Shown: positions 53,501-62,475 of the stretch, piece by piece
Layout of the letters: each line of letters starts with the position of its first letter
Numbering within the stretch: position 1 is the first letter of the stretch
Origin: Flavisolibacter ginsenosidimutans
GTDB taxonomy: Bacteria; Bacteroidota; Bacteroidia; Chitinophagales; Chitinophagaceae
DNA: 64,000 nt
NCBI RefSeq assembly: GCF_007970805.1
Contig: NZ_CP042433.1
Coordinates: 3,162,001 to 3,226,000 of the forward strand
Direction: 5' to 3'
The notes under the pieces: model-generated
What the model saw: only the letters and a program-made list of their open reading frames with translations
Told to the model about the DNA's origin: nothing
Database searches by the model: none
Translations under genes and position numbers: made by a program

Positions 53501-53795
53501 GAGAGAGAGTTATGTCACTTTGTTTGGATGGCTGAAAGCCCACAAAAGTAGCGGTCACTTCGTAAGGGCCGCCCACACGAACGTTCGGCAAATTGTAACG
53601 TCCGTCACTTCGCGTAGAAGTGGTGTACCTCGTGCCCGTAGGCAAATGGATTGCTGTAATGCTGGCCCCTTGTAACGCCTGTCCGCTTTCGCCGGTCACC
53701 ACCCCTTGTAGCTCAGAGGTAGTTTCCTGGGAAAAGACGTTTACAAAAGAGACCAAAAGAAAAGCAATCAAAAGGAAAGCGTTCTTTTTTCTCAT
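50517..53795 (-). CDS. Oar-like TonB-dependent receptor
   Basis: A 1092-residue outer-membrane receptor: signal peptide (1-22), carboxypeptidase-regulatory-like domain (LQGVVTGESGQALQGASITA), plug (ITRSQIERLPTVSRSLQELT; FNNTFGLSGTLGGQTNSQPI) and a long beta-barrel with a terminal aromatic strand (FQIQLGIRYIFQ). Length and the SGTNNYRGSVYYYWRNP segment fit the Oar group, linked elsewhere to large-molecule uptake or outer-membrane vesicles. The substrate is unknown. The gene is monocistronic, convergent with fumC and divergent from tamB. Confidence 0.9.
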   Translation of the reverse strand: MRKKNAFLLIAFLLVSFVNVFSQETTSELQGVVTGESGQALQGASITAIHLPTGTRYTTSTRSDGRYNLPNVRVGGPYEVTATFVGFQPSKQSDITLSLGTAYKADFTLISSAGNLTEVTVSATRSDKVFSRSRTGAAEVITRSQIERLPTVSRSLQELTRLTPSANNTPFGTSFGGRSSSYNNLTVNGASFNNTFGLSGTLGGQTNSQPISLDALDQVQVNIAPYDVTLGSFTGAGINSVTRSGTNNYRGSVYYYWRNPYLTGTRVGTVTLNSQDFNYYTTGANLGGYIIKNKLFYFVSYERERLAQPATSFTASRTGKPAVPGAVSQANGDTLDALRNFLVSKYGYDPGPYENYNYNTNSDRATVRVDYNINSKNTFSVNYFYLKSNRNVVPSTSGSLSGGRTASNTGMPFFASSYVINNNFNIVIAELNTRFSNQLSNKLQVGYNRLRDFRSSPGGIFPLVDIGNGSGSTYTSFGYEPFTAFNVLNTDTYQFNDIVSLFKGKHNITLGTQNTYNKFRNGFAPNYYGAYQFPSLTAFYQSAINGLPTATRYELRYSARKGGEFPYADISALQLGFFAQDRWNASNNFVLTVGLRADLPIFGNSFGDNTVADALVFRNGVTINTGRKPKTAVLWSPRVGFNWDVNGNKTVQVRGGLGVFAGAPPFVWVSNQASNNGVDFGSFVKTSGVAFSPDVNANRPVGAAANTSYNLAVTDENFKFPQIFRSNLAVDKKIFADITATLEGIYTKDINAVYHQNVNLPSTGTPLVGPDNRIRYTSTQIYSGAGGASLTNPNISDAILMTNTSKGYSYTVTGQLQRNVNNLYTMVAYTYGKSKSVNDGGSIAQSIWRDRPISGDPNVPELGYSNYNQPHRVVAAAYYRLEYAKYFATSIGFTYEAANGGTASYTYNGDVNNDALTGNDLIYVPRNQSEIVLVADNASDARSTTVLWNQLNAYINQDPYLSHRRGLYAERNGLMLPFYKRLDLNFTQDFMLHVGKRTNTLRFTADVYNFGNLINKNWGIFRTTSRSLGSGNNYSLLNFKGIVSSGLDAGKPSFSFPYLDATNQIPLTSSFQNSTSQSSRFQIQLGIRYIFQ

Positions 53796-53909
53796 GAGTT
53801 AAAATTTGCGTCAAAGTTGCGATGATTCAGTCTTTTAGTCAATCACATTTTATTAAGAAATGATGACGTTCACCAACAAAATGATCTGTCTCATTTGTTT
53901 GAAGTCCCG

Positions 53910-53947
53910 CTTCAATCCTTGTAGAACATTTTCTACAAGGATTGAAG
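53910..53947. repeat. 17-bp perfect hairpin in the divergent region before tamB
   Basis: Arms at 53910-53926 and 53931-53947 are exact reverse complements with a 4-base loop (CATT). It lies 115 bases before the upstream receptor's start and 130 bases before tamB. No T-run follows it on either strand, so an operator or attachment role fits better than a terminator. Confidence 0.7.
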
Positions 53948-54078
53948 GAAAGGGATAACAGCGGTTGGTAAACAAGACATTCATCTGTGTAATTGATTTA
54001 TCTGTCCAAGAATTCGCTCAGCTTGTTTGAGGGAATGTTATTTGCCGCATAACAAGAGCCACGCCTTAACTATCGCCC

Positions 54079-57000
54079 ATGCAAGAAGAAAAACATCAAG
54101 CGCCCAAAACAGAAAAACCGAAGAGAAGCCTGCCTGTGCGCATTGCACGGATCGTTGCCAAGACGGTTCTGTTTCTGCTGCTGTTTGTCATTGTTGTATT
54201 CTTACTCCTTCTCACGCCGCCCGTGCAAAAGTTTCTGACGGGCAAGGTTGAAAATTACCTTCAAAACAAATTGCACACACGGGTGCAGATCGGCCGCATT
54301 TCTTTCGGCCTTTCCGGCAATGTGGCACTGCAAAACGTTTACATCGAAGACCAGACAAAAGACACTTTGATTGCCGGCGGCACCATTAAAGCCAACGTGG
54401 CTTTTCTAAAACTCCTTTCAAACGAGGTGGAAGTAAAAGGCATCGAGCTACAAAACATAACGGCAAAAATTAAACGTGCCTTGCCCGACACGGTTTTCAA
54501 TTACCAGTTTGTCGTAAATGCCTTCACCAGTGGCGCCACAAAGGATACCAGCACCGGCGCACCCATGAAATTGAATGTGAGCGACGTAACGCTGGACAAC
54601 GTTGCCGTCACATACAAAGACGTGATTACCGGCAATGATTTGTTTGCAAAGATTGGCTACGCCACCACAACGATTGATTCGCTTGACCCCTACACGCAAA
54701 CCTTTGATTTTCCCACACTCATTCTGCGGAACAGCGTTGTGCGCATGAAACAAATGACGCCGCTCTTGCAACCCAAGCCAATGTCGCAGGATTTGAAAGA
54801 AGCGGCGACGCCTTCTCCCATGCACTTGAACTTTGGCGTACTGGACGTTTCAAAGGTTGCGATACAATACGACAACGATGTGTCGGCGATGTACGCAAAC
54901 ATCAACATCGGCAAATTAAAAGTTGACGGCAAGCTGTTGGATCTTCAGCACAACAAAATTTATCTGGACGAATTGGATTTGGCCAACACAACGGCTAACA
55001 TTCGAATGGGCGCAAAGCAAGGTGCGCAAGTGGTGAAGCAACAAGCCAAGCAGGAAGTAGCGGCCGAAAGCACTGCGGGTTGGGATTTTAAAATAGACAA
55101 GGTTCGCTTTGACAACAACAACGTTGTTTTCAACGATGACAGCAAACCGGCACTCAACTACGGGATGGATTACAGTCACCTCAAATTTGACAGCCTCACG
55201 CTGTACGCCGACAATTTTGTCATGAACAATGATTCAACCGGCACAACAATCACGAAAGGTTCTTTCAAAGAAAAAAGTGGTTTCGTGTTGAATGAGGTTC
55301 ACGGTGATTTGTTGTATGCCAATCACCAATCTTACTTAAAGAATTTGTTGATCAAAACACCGGGTACGGAATTAAAGCGCAGCCTCGTGTTGCAATACGC
55401 TTCGCTTGATGAACTGAGCAAACATTTTGAACGCACCGTGTTTGACATAGACGTAACCGATAGCCGTGTGCAGGTGAAAGACATTCTCACCTTTGCGCCG
55501 CAGCTTCGGTCGCAGCCGGCCTTGCGCAATCCGAACGACGTGTGGCACATGAACCTCGTAGCCAAAGGAACAATGGATCGCATGAATGTTGCCGACTTGA
55601 AATTTGACGGATTGCAAAACACACATCTCAATGCAAGCGGCACGTTAAGCGGCTTGACAAACCCGAACAACGCCGGCGGCAATTTTACCATCCGCCGCTT
55701 TACAACAAACCAGAACGACCTTGCCTTGTTTGCCGGTTCGAGCTTGAAATCACTGCCGCTAAGTTTGCCGCAGACCATCAATGCTTCGGGATACATCAGC
55801 GGCAATGCAGGACGATTGAATACAACGCTCAACGTAAATACAACCGACGGCAACGTGGTGCTCGATGGCAGCTTCGCCAACCTGACGAATCCAGCGGCAA
55901 TGTCGTACAACGCAAGAGTGCTGGCCTCCAATCTTCAACTCGGAAAAATTTTAAAACAACAAGGGACGATTGGAAATCTAACCGGACGGTTTACCGCAAC
56001 GGGCCACGGCATTACACCCAATACCATCAACACAAAATTTTCGGCGAACATCAATTCCGTTGGCTACAATCATTACAACTACCGCAACATTAACCTGAAT
56101 GGCACATTGAATAAAACGGCTTTCAACGTTCACGCAAACGTGAAAGACCCGAACGCAGCGGTTACGTTAACGGCCAGCGGTGATTATGCCGGTTACGGTC
56201 CGTATAAAATTGACGGCATGATTGACAGCGTGAAAGCCGACAAGCTTGGCTTTGCATCAGAGCCGTTAATCTTCCGCGGAAAAATAGCCGGCGACATTGC
56301 CAGCATCAATCCCGATAAACTGGCCGGAAACATTTTGATTACAAAAGGCCTTGTAGTTGCAGGCACCAATCGCCTTGTGCTGGATTCAGTTTCACTTGCC
56401 GCAGGCAACGACGGCGAAACCTTCATTACGCTTAACAGCGACATTGTTCGTGCGGAGTTGCGCGGCCAGTACAAGCTCACCGATTTAGGCGATATCTTTT
56501 TGAACAACATCTCGCCGTATTGGAACACCGGCACGCCGGCAAGCAACAGGCCGTTGGCGCCGTACAACATTCGCTTTACCGCCGATTTAATTTATTCACC
56601 GGCATTGGTAGCCTTTGTTCCTGATTTGAAGAAGGCCGATAACGTTCATGCCGAAGGCACGTTGGCAACAGGGCAAGGCTTGCAGGCGACTGTTACGGCG
56701 CCTTCCATCATTTACGGAACAAACGAAATCAACAATCTAAAAGCGAATGTATTTACCGATGCCAGCGGCTTGCACGCAAGCGGAACCGTTGACCGGCTGA
56801 AAACCGGTGGTTCGTTTGACATTTACAAAACAACCATCAACGCCACGGCCATGAACAACAACATCAACTTCTCCGTGGGCATTGATGACAAAGCACAAAA
56901 ACAAAAATATTTTTTAAGCGGCTTGGTTGCCATGCCTGTTAATGGTGACATGAGTTTTCATCTGAACTCCGATAGCCTGCGGTTGAATTACGAGCCTTGG

Positions 57001-59157
57001 ACGGTAACCCCAAACAACCGTATTGTGATTGGAAAAACGGCCATCACAGCAAACGATTTTACGCTTGCGAAAGGGGCCCAACAACTCACCATTCAAAGCC
57101 TTCCGGGTAGCGGTGCATCGCAACCATTGGAAGCACGATTCACCAACTTCCGCATCGCTACCATCACGGGTTTTATTAAATCAGATTCCGTTTTGGTTGA
57201 CGGTGTAATCAACGGCAACGCTACGTTCACCAACCTTATGCAACAGCCTTTGTTCACAACCGATTTAACCGTGAATGATTTAAGCCTGCGCAAAGACACG
57301 TTGGGTAATTTGAACGCGAAAGTGAGTTCCACCGGCAGCCGTTACAATGCCAACGTAACGCTTACCGGCAGAGGCAACGACCTTTCCATTACAGGCTACG
57401 CCGAACCGCAAGGCAAAGACATTGCGATGAACCTTGACCTTGCCGTTCGCCGCTTGGAGATGGGAACTTTTGAAGGTGCATTGAAAGATTTTGTGACCTC
57501 GGCATCCGGTGCTGTGAATGGCAACGTATCGCTGCGCGGCACAACGGCTGCGCCGGTGATTGACGGCAAAATCAATTTCGATAACGTAGCCGTTTCGACG
57601 CTTGCCATTGGCGGCCCGTTGCGGGTAGATAATGAATCGCTGGTGCTGGTAAGCAACAAGGGACTTGAGTTCAACAAATTTTCGGTACGCGATTCGGCCA
57701 ACACGCCCATCAACATCAACGGACTTGTGGGCACAACAAACTTTATCAATTACAATTTTGATCTTACCATAAGAGGCCGGCACTTTAGAGCCATCAGTCT
57801 TTCGAAAAAACAAGGCGAGATTTATTACGGCAACCTTTTCATCACTACCAACATGCACGTTACCGGCACGGAAGCTGCACCGAAAGTGGACGGCAACCTG
57901 ACGGTGGACGAAGGCACCGACTTTACCGTTGTCGTTCCGCAAACCGATCCCGGCGTCGTGTCGCGTGAAGGCGTGGTAGAGTTTGTGGACTTTGACAACC
58001 CCGGTGCGGATTCGCTCTTTCTCGCCAATTACGATTCGTTGAACAAAGCCACGGCTTTGATCGGCTACGACATTGCAACAAATCTTACCATCAAGAAAGA
58101 AGCAAAATTCAACATCGTCATTGACGAAGCCAACGGCGACTTTGTTGCGTTGCAAGGTGACGCAGCCATGACCGCGGGCATTGACCCAAGCGGCAAAGTA
58201 AACCTCACCGGCACCTACACCATTGACCAGGGCTCGTACCAGCTCACGTACAATTTTCTGCAACGAAAATTTGATATTGAAAAAGGAAGCAAGATCACCT
58301 GGAACGGCGAACCAACGGACGCTTCGCTGGATGTGAAAGCCATTTACGTTGCCAACACTGCGCCGCTTGATTTGGTGAGCAATTACATCTCGGCTTCCAA
58401 CCAGGCCATTCGCAACACCTACTTGCAAAAGCTTCCCTTCCAGGTTTTCCTCGACATGCAGGGTGATTTGATGAAGCCGCAAATCACCTTTGACATTGTG
58501 TTGCCCGAAGACAAAAACTACAACGTCTCGTCGGACATTATTACCAACGTGGAAACGCGACTGGCGCAATTGCGGCAAGAACCTTCGGAGTTAAACAAAC
58601 AAGTGTTTGCGCTTTTGTTGCTGAACCGTTTTGTGGGTGAGAATCCTTTTCAAAGCAGCGGCAGCGGCGGCGGCTTTGATGCGGGTGCGTTGGCAAGGCA
58701 AAGCGTCAGCAAACTGTTGACCGAACAACTGAACGGCCTTGCGCAAAATTTAATTCAGGGCGTTGACCTCAACTTCGACATTGCTTCTACCGACGATTAC
58801 ACGACCGGCGAACGCCGCAACCGCACGGACTTAAACGTAGGCCTGAGCAAGCGCTTGCTTAACGACCGTCTCACCGTAACCGTGGGCAGCAATTTTGAAT
58901 TGGAAGGACCGCAGCAAACGGGCCAGCAGAGCAACAACATTGCGGGCAACATCGCCGTCAATTACCAGTTGAGCCGCGATGGACGCTACATGCTGCGGGC
59001 TTACCGCAAGAATGACTATTTCGGTGTGGTTGACGGCTACATCATCGAAACCGGATTGCGCTTCATCATCACCCTTGATTACGACCGTTTCGCGGATCTG
59101 TTCCGCAAACGGAAGAGAGTCGTTAACAGAGATAACCAAAAAGAACCCAATCCATGA
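54079..59157 (+). CDS. tamB: TamB-like translocation and assembly protein
   Basis: A 1692-residue protein. A cytosolic N-terminal tail with basic residues is followed by one membrane helix (about 28-50, TVLFLLLFVIVVFLLLLTPP), then a very long beta-helical periplasmic region (AsmA-like repeats) and a C-terminal DUF490/TamB domain (about 1250-1680; GSYQLTYNFLQRKFDIEKGS). TamB moves lipids or helps insert outer-membrane proteins with its Omp85 partner, encoded next with a 4-base overlap. The N-terminal signal start ATG at 54079 is used. Confidence 0.9.
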   Translation: MQEEKHQAPKTEKPKRSLPVRIARIVAKTVLFLLLFVIVVFLLLLTPPVQKFLTGKVENYLQNKLHTRVQIGRISFGLSGNVALQNVYIEDQTKDTLIAGGTIKANVAFLKLLSNEVEVKGIELQNITAKIKRALPDTVFNYQFVVNAFTSGATKDTSTGAPMKLNVSDVTLDNVAVTYKDVITGNDLFAKIGYATTTIDSLDPYTQTFDFPTLILRNSVVRMKQMTPLLQPKPMSQDLKEAATPSPMHLNFGVLDVSKVAIQYDNDVSAMYANINIGKLKVDGKLLDLQHNKIYLDELDLANTTANIRMGAKQGAQVVKQQAKQEVAAESTAGWDFKIDKVRFDNNNVVFNDDSKPALNYGMDYSHLKFDSLTLYADNFVMNNDSTGTTITKGSFKEKSGFVLNEVHGDLLYANHQSYLKNLLIKTPGTELKRSLVLQYASLDELSKHFERTVFDIDVTDSRVQVKDILTFAPQLRSQPALRNPNDVWHMNLVAKGTMDRMNVADLKFDGLQNTHLNASGTLSGLTNPNNAGGNFTIRRFTTNQNDLALFAGSSLKSLPLSLPQTINASGYISGNAGRLNTTLNVNTTDGNVVLDGSFANLTNPAAMSYNARVLASNLQLGKILKQQGTIGNLTGRFTATGHGITPNTINTKFSANINSVGYNHYNYRNINLNGTLNKTAFNVHANVKDPNAAVTLTASGDYAGYGPYKIDGMIDSVKADKLGFASEPLIFRGKIAGDIASINPDKLAGNILITKGLVVAGTNRLVLDSVSLAAGNDGETFITLNSDIVRAELRGQYKLTDLGDIFLNNISPYWNTGTPASNRPLAPYNIRFTADLIYSPALVAFVPDLKKADNVHAEGTLATGQGLQATVTAPSIIYGTNEINNLKANVFTDASGLHASGTVDRLKTGGSFDIYKTTINATAMNNNINFSVGIDDKAQKQKYFLSGLVAMPVNGDMSFHLNSDSLRLNYEPWTVTPNNRIVIGKTAITANDFTLAKGAQQLTIQSLPGSGASQPLEARFTNFRIATITGFIKSDSVLVDGVINGNATFTNLMQQPLFTTDLTVNDLSLRKDTLGNLNAKVSSTGSRYNANVTLTGRGNDLSITGYAEPQGKDIAMNLDLAVRRLEMGTFEGALKDFVTSASGAVNGNVSLRGTTAAPVIDGKINFDNVAVSTLAIGGPLRVDNESLVLVSNKGLEFNKFSVRDSANTPININGLVGTTNFINYNFDLTIRGRHFRAISLSKKQGEIYYGNLFITTNMHVTGTEAAPKVDGNLTVDEGTDFTVVVPQTDPGVVSREGVVEFVDFDNPGADSLFLANYDSLNKATALIGYDIATNLTIKKEAKFNIVIDEANGDFVALQGDAAMTAGIDPSGKVNLTGTYTIDQGSYQLTYNFLQRKFDIEKGSKITWNGEPTDASLDVKAIYVANTAPLDLVSNYISASNQAIRNTYLQKLPFQVFLDMQGDLMKPQITFDIVLPEDKNYNVSSDIITNVETRLAQLRQEPSELNKQVFALLLLNRFVGENPFQSSGSGGGFDAGALARQSVSKLLTEQLNGLAQNLIQGVDLNFDIASTDDYTTGERRNRTDLNVGLSKRLLNDRLTVTVGSNFELEGPQQTGQQSNNIAGNIAVNYQLSRDGRYMLRAYRKNDYFGVVDGYIIETGLRFIITLDYDRFADLFRKRKRVVNRDNQKEPNP

Positions 59158-61535
59158 GGAAGCAATTGGCAATGCCCAACGAACAATATGCAATGAACAA
59201 CAAACAATGTACAACAAACAACAGGAGACGTGCACCCGGCAAGTACGCATTGCCGATTTCTAATTGCCGTTTGCTTATTGCTCATTGCACATTGCTCATT
59301 TTTCTTGCGGCTTGCAGCGCTACGAAACACATACCCGAAGGCGATGCCTTGTACACCGGAGCAAACGTGAAATTGAACGCAGAAAACACAAGCAAGCAAG
59401 AAAAAAAAGTGTTGCTCGAAGACTTAACGGGACTTACGCGGCCCCGGCCAAACGGACGTTTCCTCGGCATTCCGTTTAAGCTTTTGCTTTGGAATTTCTT
59501 TTACACCACAAAAACAAAAGGCCTCAAACACAATCTTCAGCAACGCCTGGGCGAACCGCCCGTTTTGGCCAGCAGTGTTAGCCTTAGCGCCAACACCACG
59601 CTTCTGCAAAATCACTTACAGAACAAAGGTTTTTTTGGTGCAACGGTAAGCGCCGATTCTACCTGGAAAAAGAAAAAAGCAAGCGTTACTTATACGGCCA
59701 ACGCCGGTCCGCAATACCACATCGCCTCGGTAACATTTTCAAAAGACACCACGCCGCTGTCAGCGGTCATTGACACCATCAGTAAAAACACCTTGTTGAA
59801 AGTGGGTGCGCCGTATGACCTTGATCTGATCAAAGGCGAACGCGAACGCATTGACGCCCTGGTGAAAGAAAGAGGCTATTATTATTTCAGCCCCGAATAC
59901 CTGTTGGTGCAAGTGGACAGTACCTATGCAAAAGATTACAAAGTAGGAATGCGGGTAGTGGTAAAGCCCACCACGCCGGCGCAAGCCCAGGAGTCTTACC
60001 GCATCAACAATGTTTACGTCTACAGCAATTATAGCCTGAACAGTGCCCGAAGAGATACGGCGCACAGCGAAGGGCAATTGTACGAAGGCTTTCACATCAT
60101 TGATCCGTTGGGAAAATTCAAACCCAAGCTGTTTACCAACGTGATGACCTTTCATCCCGGAGATGTGTACAACCGCACTAACCACAACAAAACCTTACAA
60201 AGGCTGATGAATCTGAACGTGTTCAAATTTGTAAAAAACCGTTTTGAAAAAGTAGCCACCGACACGCCAAAGCTTAACGCCTACTACTACCTGACTCCGT
60301 ATCCGGAGAAAGCGCTGCGGGCCGAAATTGGCGCCGAAACAAGAAGCAACAACATGAACGGCAGCGAAATCACGCTGGGCTTTACGCACCGCAACGCCTT
60401 CCGTGCCGGTGAGCAAATGGACCTTAAGGTATACGCGGGCACCGAAGCACAATTCGCGGGTTCCTTCTCGGGTGTGAGTACGTTTCGGCTTGGCGGCGAA
60501 ATCAATTTTGCCATTCCGCGTTTTGTGGTGCCTTTCTTTCACATGAAGAGCAAGAGCGCCTACGTGCCGCGAACCAACATTCAATTGGGCTATGAACAAC
60601 TTACGCGAAGTGGCCTTTACTCGCTCAACAGCTTTCACGGCGGCCTGGGTTATTTGTGGAAAGAGTCTCCCGTGAAATCGCACGAGCTTTACCCCATCGC
60701 CATCACCTATGCGCAACCGCGCAACGTCAACGACTCGTTTCAAAAATTGGTGGACACAAACTTTGTGTACCGCCACATCATTGACAAGCAGTTTATTCTT
60801 GGTTCAACTTACCAACTGAACATTAACCAGCAGGCGGCGGGTTTTCAAAAAATCAATTCGTTTTACTTTAACCTGCTCGGCGATATTTCCGGCAACCTTG
60901 CGGGGCTGGTGGTGCCCGGTAAGAAATTGTTCAACATACCCTTTGCGCAATACATAAAAGTAGAGGCCGACGGTCGTTATTACCGCAAACTGGGCTTGAG
61001 CAATACGTGGGCCAACCGCATCATTTTGGGCTATGGATTGCCTTACGGCAACTCAAGGCAATTGCCCTACATCAAGCAATACTTCTCGGGCGGCAACAAC
61101 AGTTTGCGCGGCTTCCGAAGCCGCACCGTAGGCCCGGGTTCTTACCTGGCGTTGCCAACCTCGCAAGGTTACATTCCCGATCAAACCGGTGATTTAAAAT
61201 TGGAACTGAACACCGAACTGCGGCCGAAAATTTCGGGTCCTTTGTACGGCGCTGTGTTTGTGGATGCCGGCAACATTTGGCTGGCCAACAACGACTCCAC
61301 AAGGCCCGGTGCCACGTTCGGGAAAGACTTCCTGAAACAGTTGGCAATGGATGCCGGTGTCGGCATCCGGCTGGATATTCAATTATTCGTCATTCGCCTG
61401 GACCTTGCCTTCCCGATACGCAAGCCCTGGCAAACACCGGGCAACCGCTGGGTGCTGAACGACGTACGGTTTGGCGATCCAACCTGGCGAAGAGACAACC
61501 TGGTTTTCAACTTGGCCATTGGTTATCCGTTCTAA
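59154..61535 (+). CDS. tamL: TamL: lipoprotein Omp85-family partner of TamB
   Basis: A 793-residue Omp85 protein: lipobox LAAC (Cys54), POTRA-type repeats (about 60-330), and a C-terminal bacterial surface-antigen barrel (GGNNSLRGFRSRTVGPGSY, FVDAGNIW, FNLAIGYPF). The lipid-modified variant beside TamB is the TamL form described in Bacteroidota. The start overlaps the tamB stop (ATGA). The first 50 codons consist largely of degenerate 7-bp word repeats in both orientations (59161-59223 and 59248-59303), which also encode the signal peptide. A later Met (59193) is an alternative start. Confidence 0.9.
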   Translation: MRKQLAMPNEQYAMNNKQCTTNNRRRAPGKYALPISNCRLLIAHCTLLIFLAACSATKHIPEGDALYTGANVKLNAENTSKQEKKVLLEDLTGLTRPRPNGRFLGIPFKLLLWNFFYTTKTKGLKHNLQQRLGEPPVLASSVSLSANTTLLQNHLQNKGFFGATVSADSTWKKKKASVTYTANAGPQYHIASVTFSKDTTPLSAVIDTISKNTLLKVGAPYDLDLIKGERERIDALVKERGYYYFSPEYLLVQVDSTYAKDYKVGMRVVVKPTTPAQAQESYRINNVYVYSNYSLNSARRDTAHSEGQLYEGFHIIDPLGKFKPKLFTNVMTFHPGDVYNRTNHNKTLQRLMNLNVFKFVKNRFEKVATDTPKLNAYYYLTPYPEKALRAEIGAETRSNNMNGSEITLGFTHRNAFRAGEQMDLKVYAGTEAQFAGSFSGVSTFRLGGEINFAIPRFVVPFFHMKSKSAYVPRTNIQLGYEQLTRSGLYSLNSFHGGLGYLWKESPVKSHELYPIAITYAQPRNVNDSFQKLVDTNFVYRHIIDKQFILGSTYQLNINQQAAGFQKINSFYFNLLGDISGNLAGLVVPGKKLFNIPFAQYIKVEADGRYYRKLGLSNTWANRIILGYGLPYGNSRQLPYIKQYFSGGNNSLRGFRSRTVGPGSYLALPTSQGYIPDQTGDLKLELNTELRPKISGPLYGAVFVDAGNIWLANNDSTRPGATFGKDFLKQLAMDAGVGIRLDIQLFVIRLDLAFPIRKPWQTPGNRWVLNDVRFGDPTWRRDNLVFNLAIGYPF

Positions 61536-61563
61536 AGCTTTCGTGTTTTGTTTGATTGATAAG

Positions 61564-61590
61564 AGCACTTCCGAAAGGGAGTGCTTTTTG
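61564..61590 (+). terminator. GAAA-loop terminator of tamB-tamL
   Basis: AGCACTTCC pairs with GGGAGTGCT (one G-T pair) around a GAAA tetraloop at 61573-61576, followed by TTTTTGTTTTT. It lies 28 bases after the tamL stop. Confidence 0.82.
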
Positions 61591-61760
61591 TTTTTGTTGC
61601 GTCGCACTCTTCTGCGTTCAGAACTCTTTACCGCAATGAGTTTCCTTGTTCAGTTTTCGATTGATTTTTAATTAAGTTTGGAACAAGAATATGCGGCAAT
61701 ACAACTTTGTGCGTCACCTTTTAGCGGCTATTTTTTAGGTAAAACTTGTAAATTTGGAAT

Positions 61761-61979
61761 ATGAAAATTGCACTTCAATACGTGAATGATCTAAACGGCA
61801 ATACCCAAGCGGTGCAGTTGCCTTTGAATGAGTGGGAGAAAGTACTGAACAAGCTCAAAAAATATGAGCAAACCTTAAAACTTCGCTCCGATCTAAGAGA
61901 AGCCTTTGACCAAGTTGCTATTCTCAAAAAGCAAAAAGGACAAAAGCAAACACTAAACGATTTTTTGAATGAGCTTTAG
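61761..61979 (+). CDS. Putative antitoxin of a RelE/ParE-type pair
   Basis: A 72-residue acidic-basic helical protein (MKIALQYVNDLNGNTQAVQL) with a predicted coiled helix (WEKVLNKLKKYEQTLKLRSDL). No known DNA-binding motif is recognised. It overlaps the toxin-like gene by 11 bases (ATG inside the last codons), the usual antitoxin-first arrangement. The antitoxin call therefore rests on size and position. Confidence 0.7.
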   Translation: MKIALQYVNDLNGNTQAVQLPLNEWEKVLNKLKKYEQTLKLRSDLREAFDQVAILKKQKGQKQTLNDFLNEL

Positions 61980-62304
61980 TGTTATTCCATCAGATAAGTT
62001 CAAAAAAGAAGCAAAGAGACTTTCCAAAAAATATGCATCCTTAAAAGAGGAACTGACAGAACTGAATAATACGTTGTCAAACACTCCAGAGACTGGAACG
62101 CCATTAGGCAGCGATACCTATAAAATCCGACTCGCTATTAAAAGCAAAGGAAAGGGAAAAAGAGGTGGTGGGCGGGTTATCACATATGTAATGAAAGCTA
62201 ACAAAGAAGTTTATTTGTTGACTATTTATGACAAGTCTGAGTTTGAAAATATAGACGATAGAAGTCTAAAAAATATCATTCAGTCCCTAAACTTGGAAGA
62301 CTAA
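61969..62304 (+). CDS. RelE/ParE-type toxin
   Basis: A 111-residue protein with the RelE/ParE fold: PSDKFKKEAKRLSKKYASLKEEL helix, then IRLAIKSKGKGKRGGGRVITYV and VYLLTIYDKSEFENI strands. This group cleaves mRNA or poisons gyrase. Overlap with the antitoxin gene supports a co-translated toxin-antitoxin module. It resembles the mRNA-interferase branch more than ParE, but the distinction is weak. Confidence 0.78.
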   Translation: MSFSVIPSDKFKKEAKRLSKKYASLKEELTELNNTLSNTPETGTPLGSDTYKIRLAIKSKGKGKRGGGRVITYVMKANKEVYLLTIYDKSEFENIDDRSLKNIIQSLNLED

Positions 62305-62475
62305 GGCGAACGTACAACATAGCATTTGTAAAAAGCATGGCCGAAGGGCTACCTTTCACCGACAAATCATTAATCAACAACAAAGCGAAATTGAAGCTTA
62401 GGTAAGTCTAATTCCATGCCTTCACAAATGCTTTGGACGTTAGAAGGAACCCTCTCTCTAAAAGAAAAACAAATC

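Noticed and set aside
53910..53947. Possible CRISPR repeat
   Set aside because: Only one copy, no spacers and no cas genes in the window.
62305..62475. Additional small gene before the tautomerase
   Set aside because: No convincing start, codon pattern or family match in the gap.
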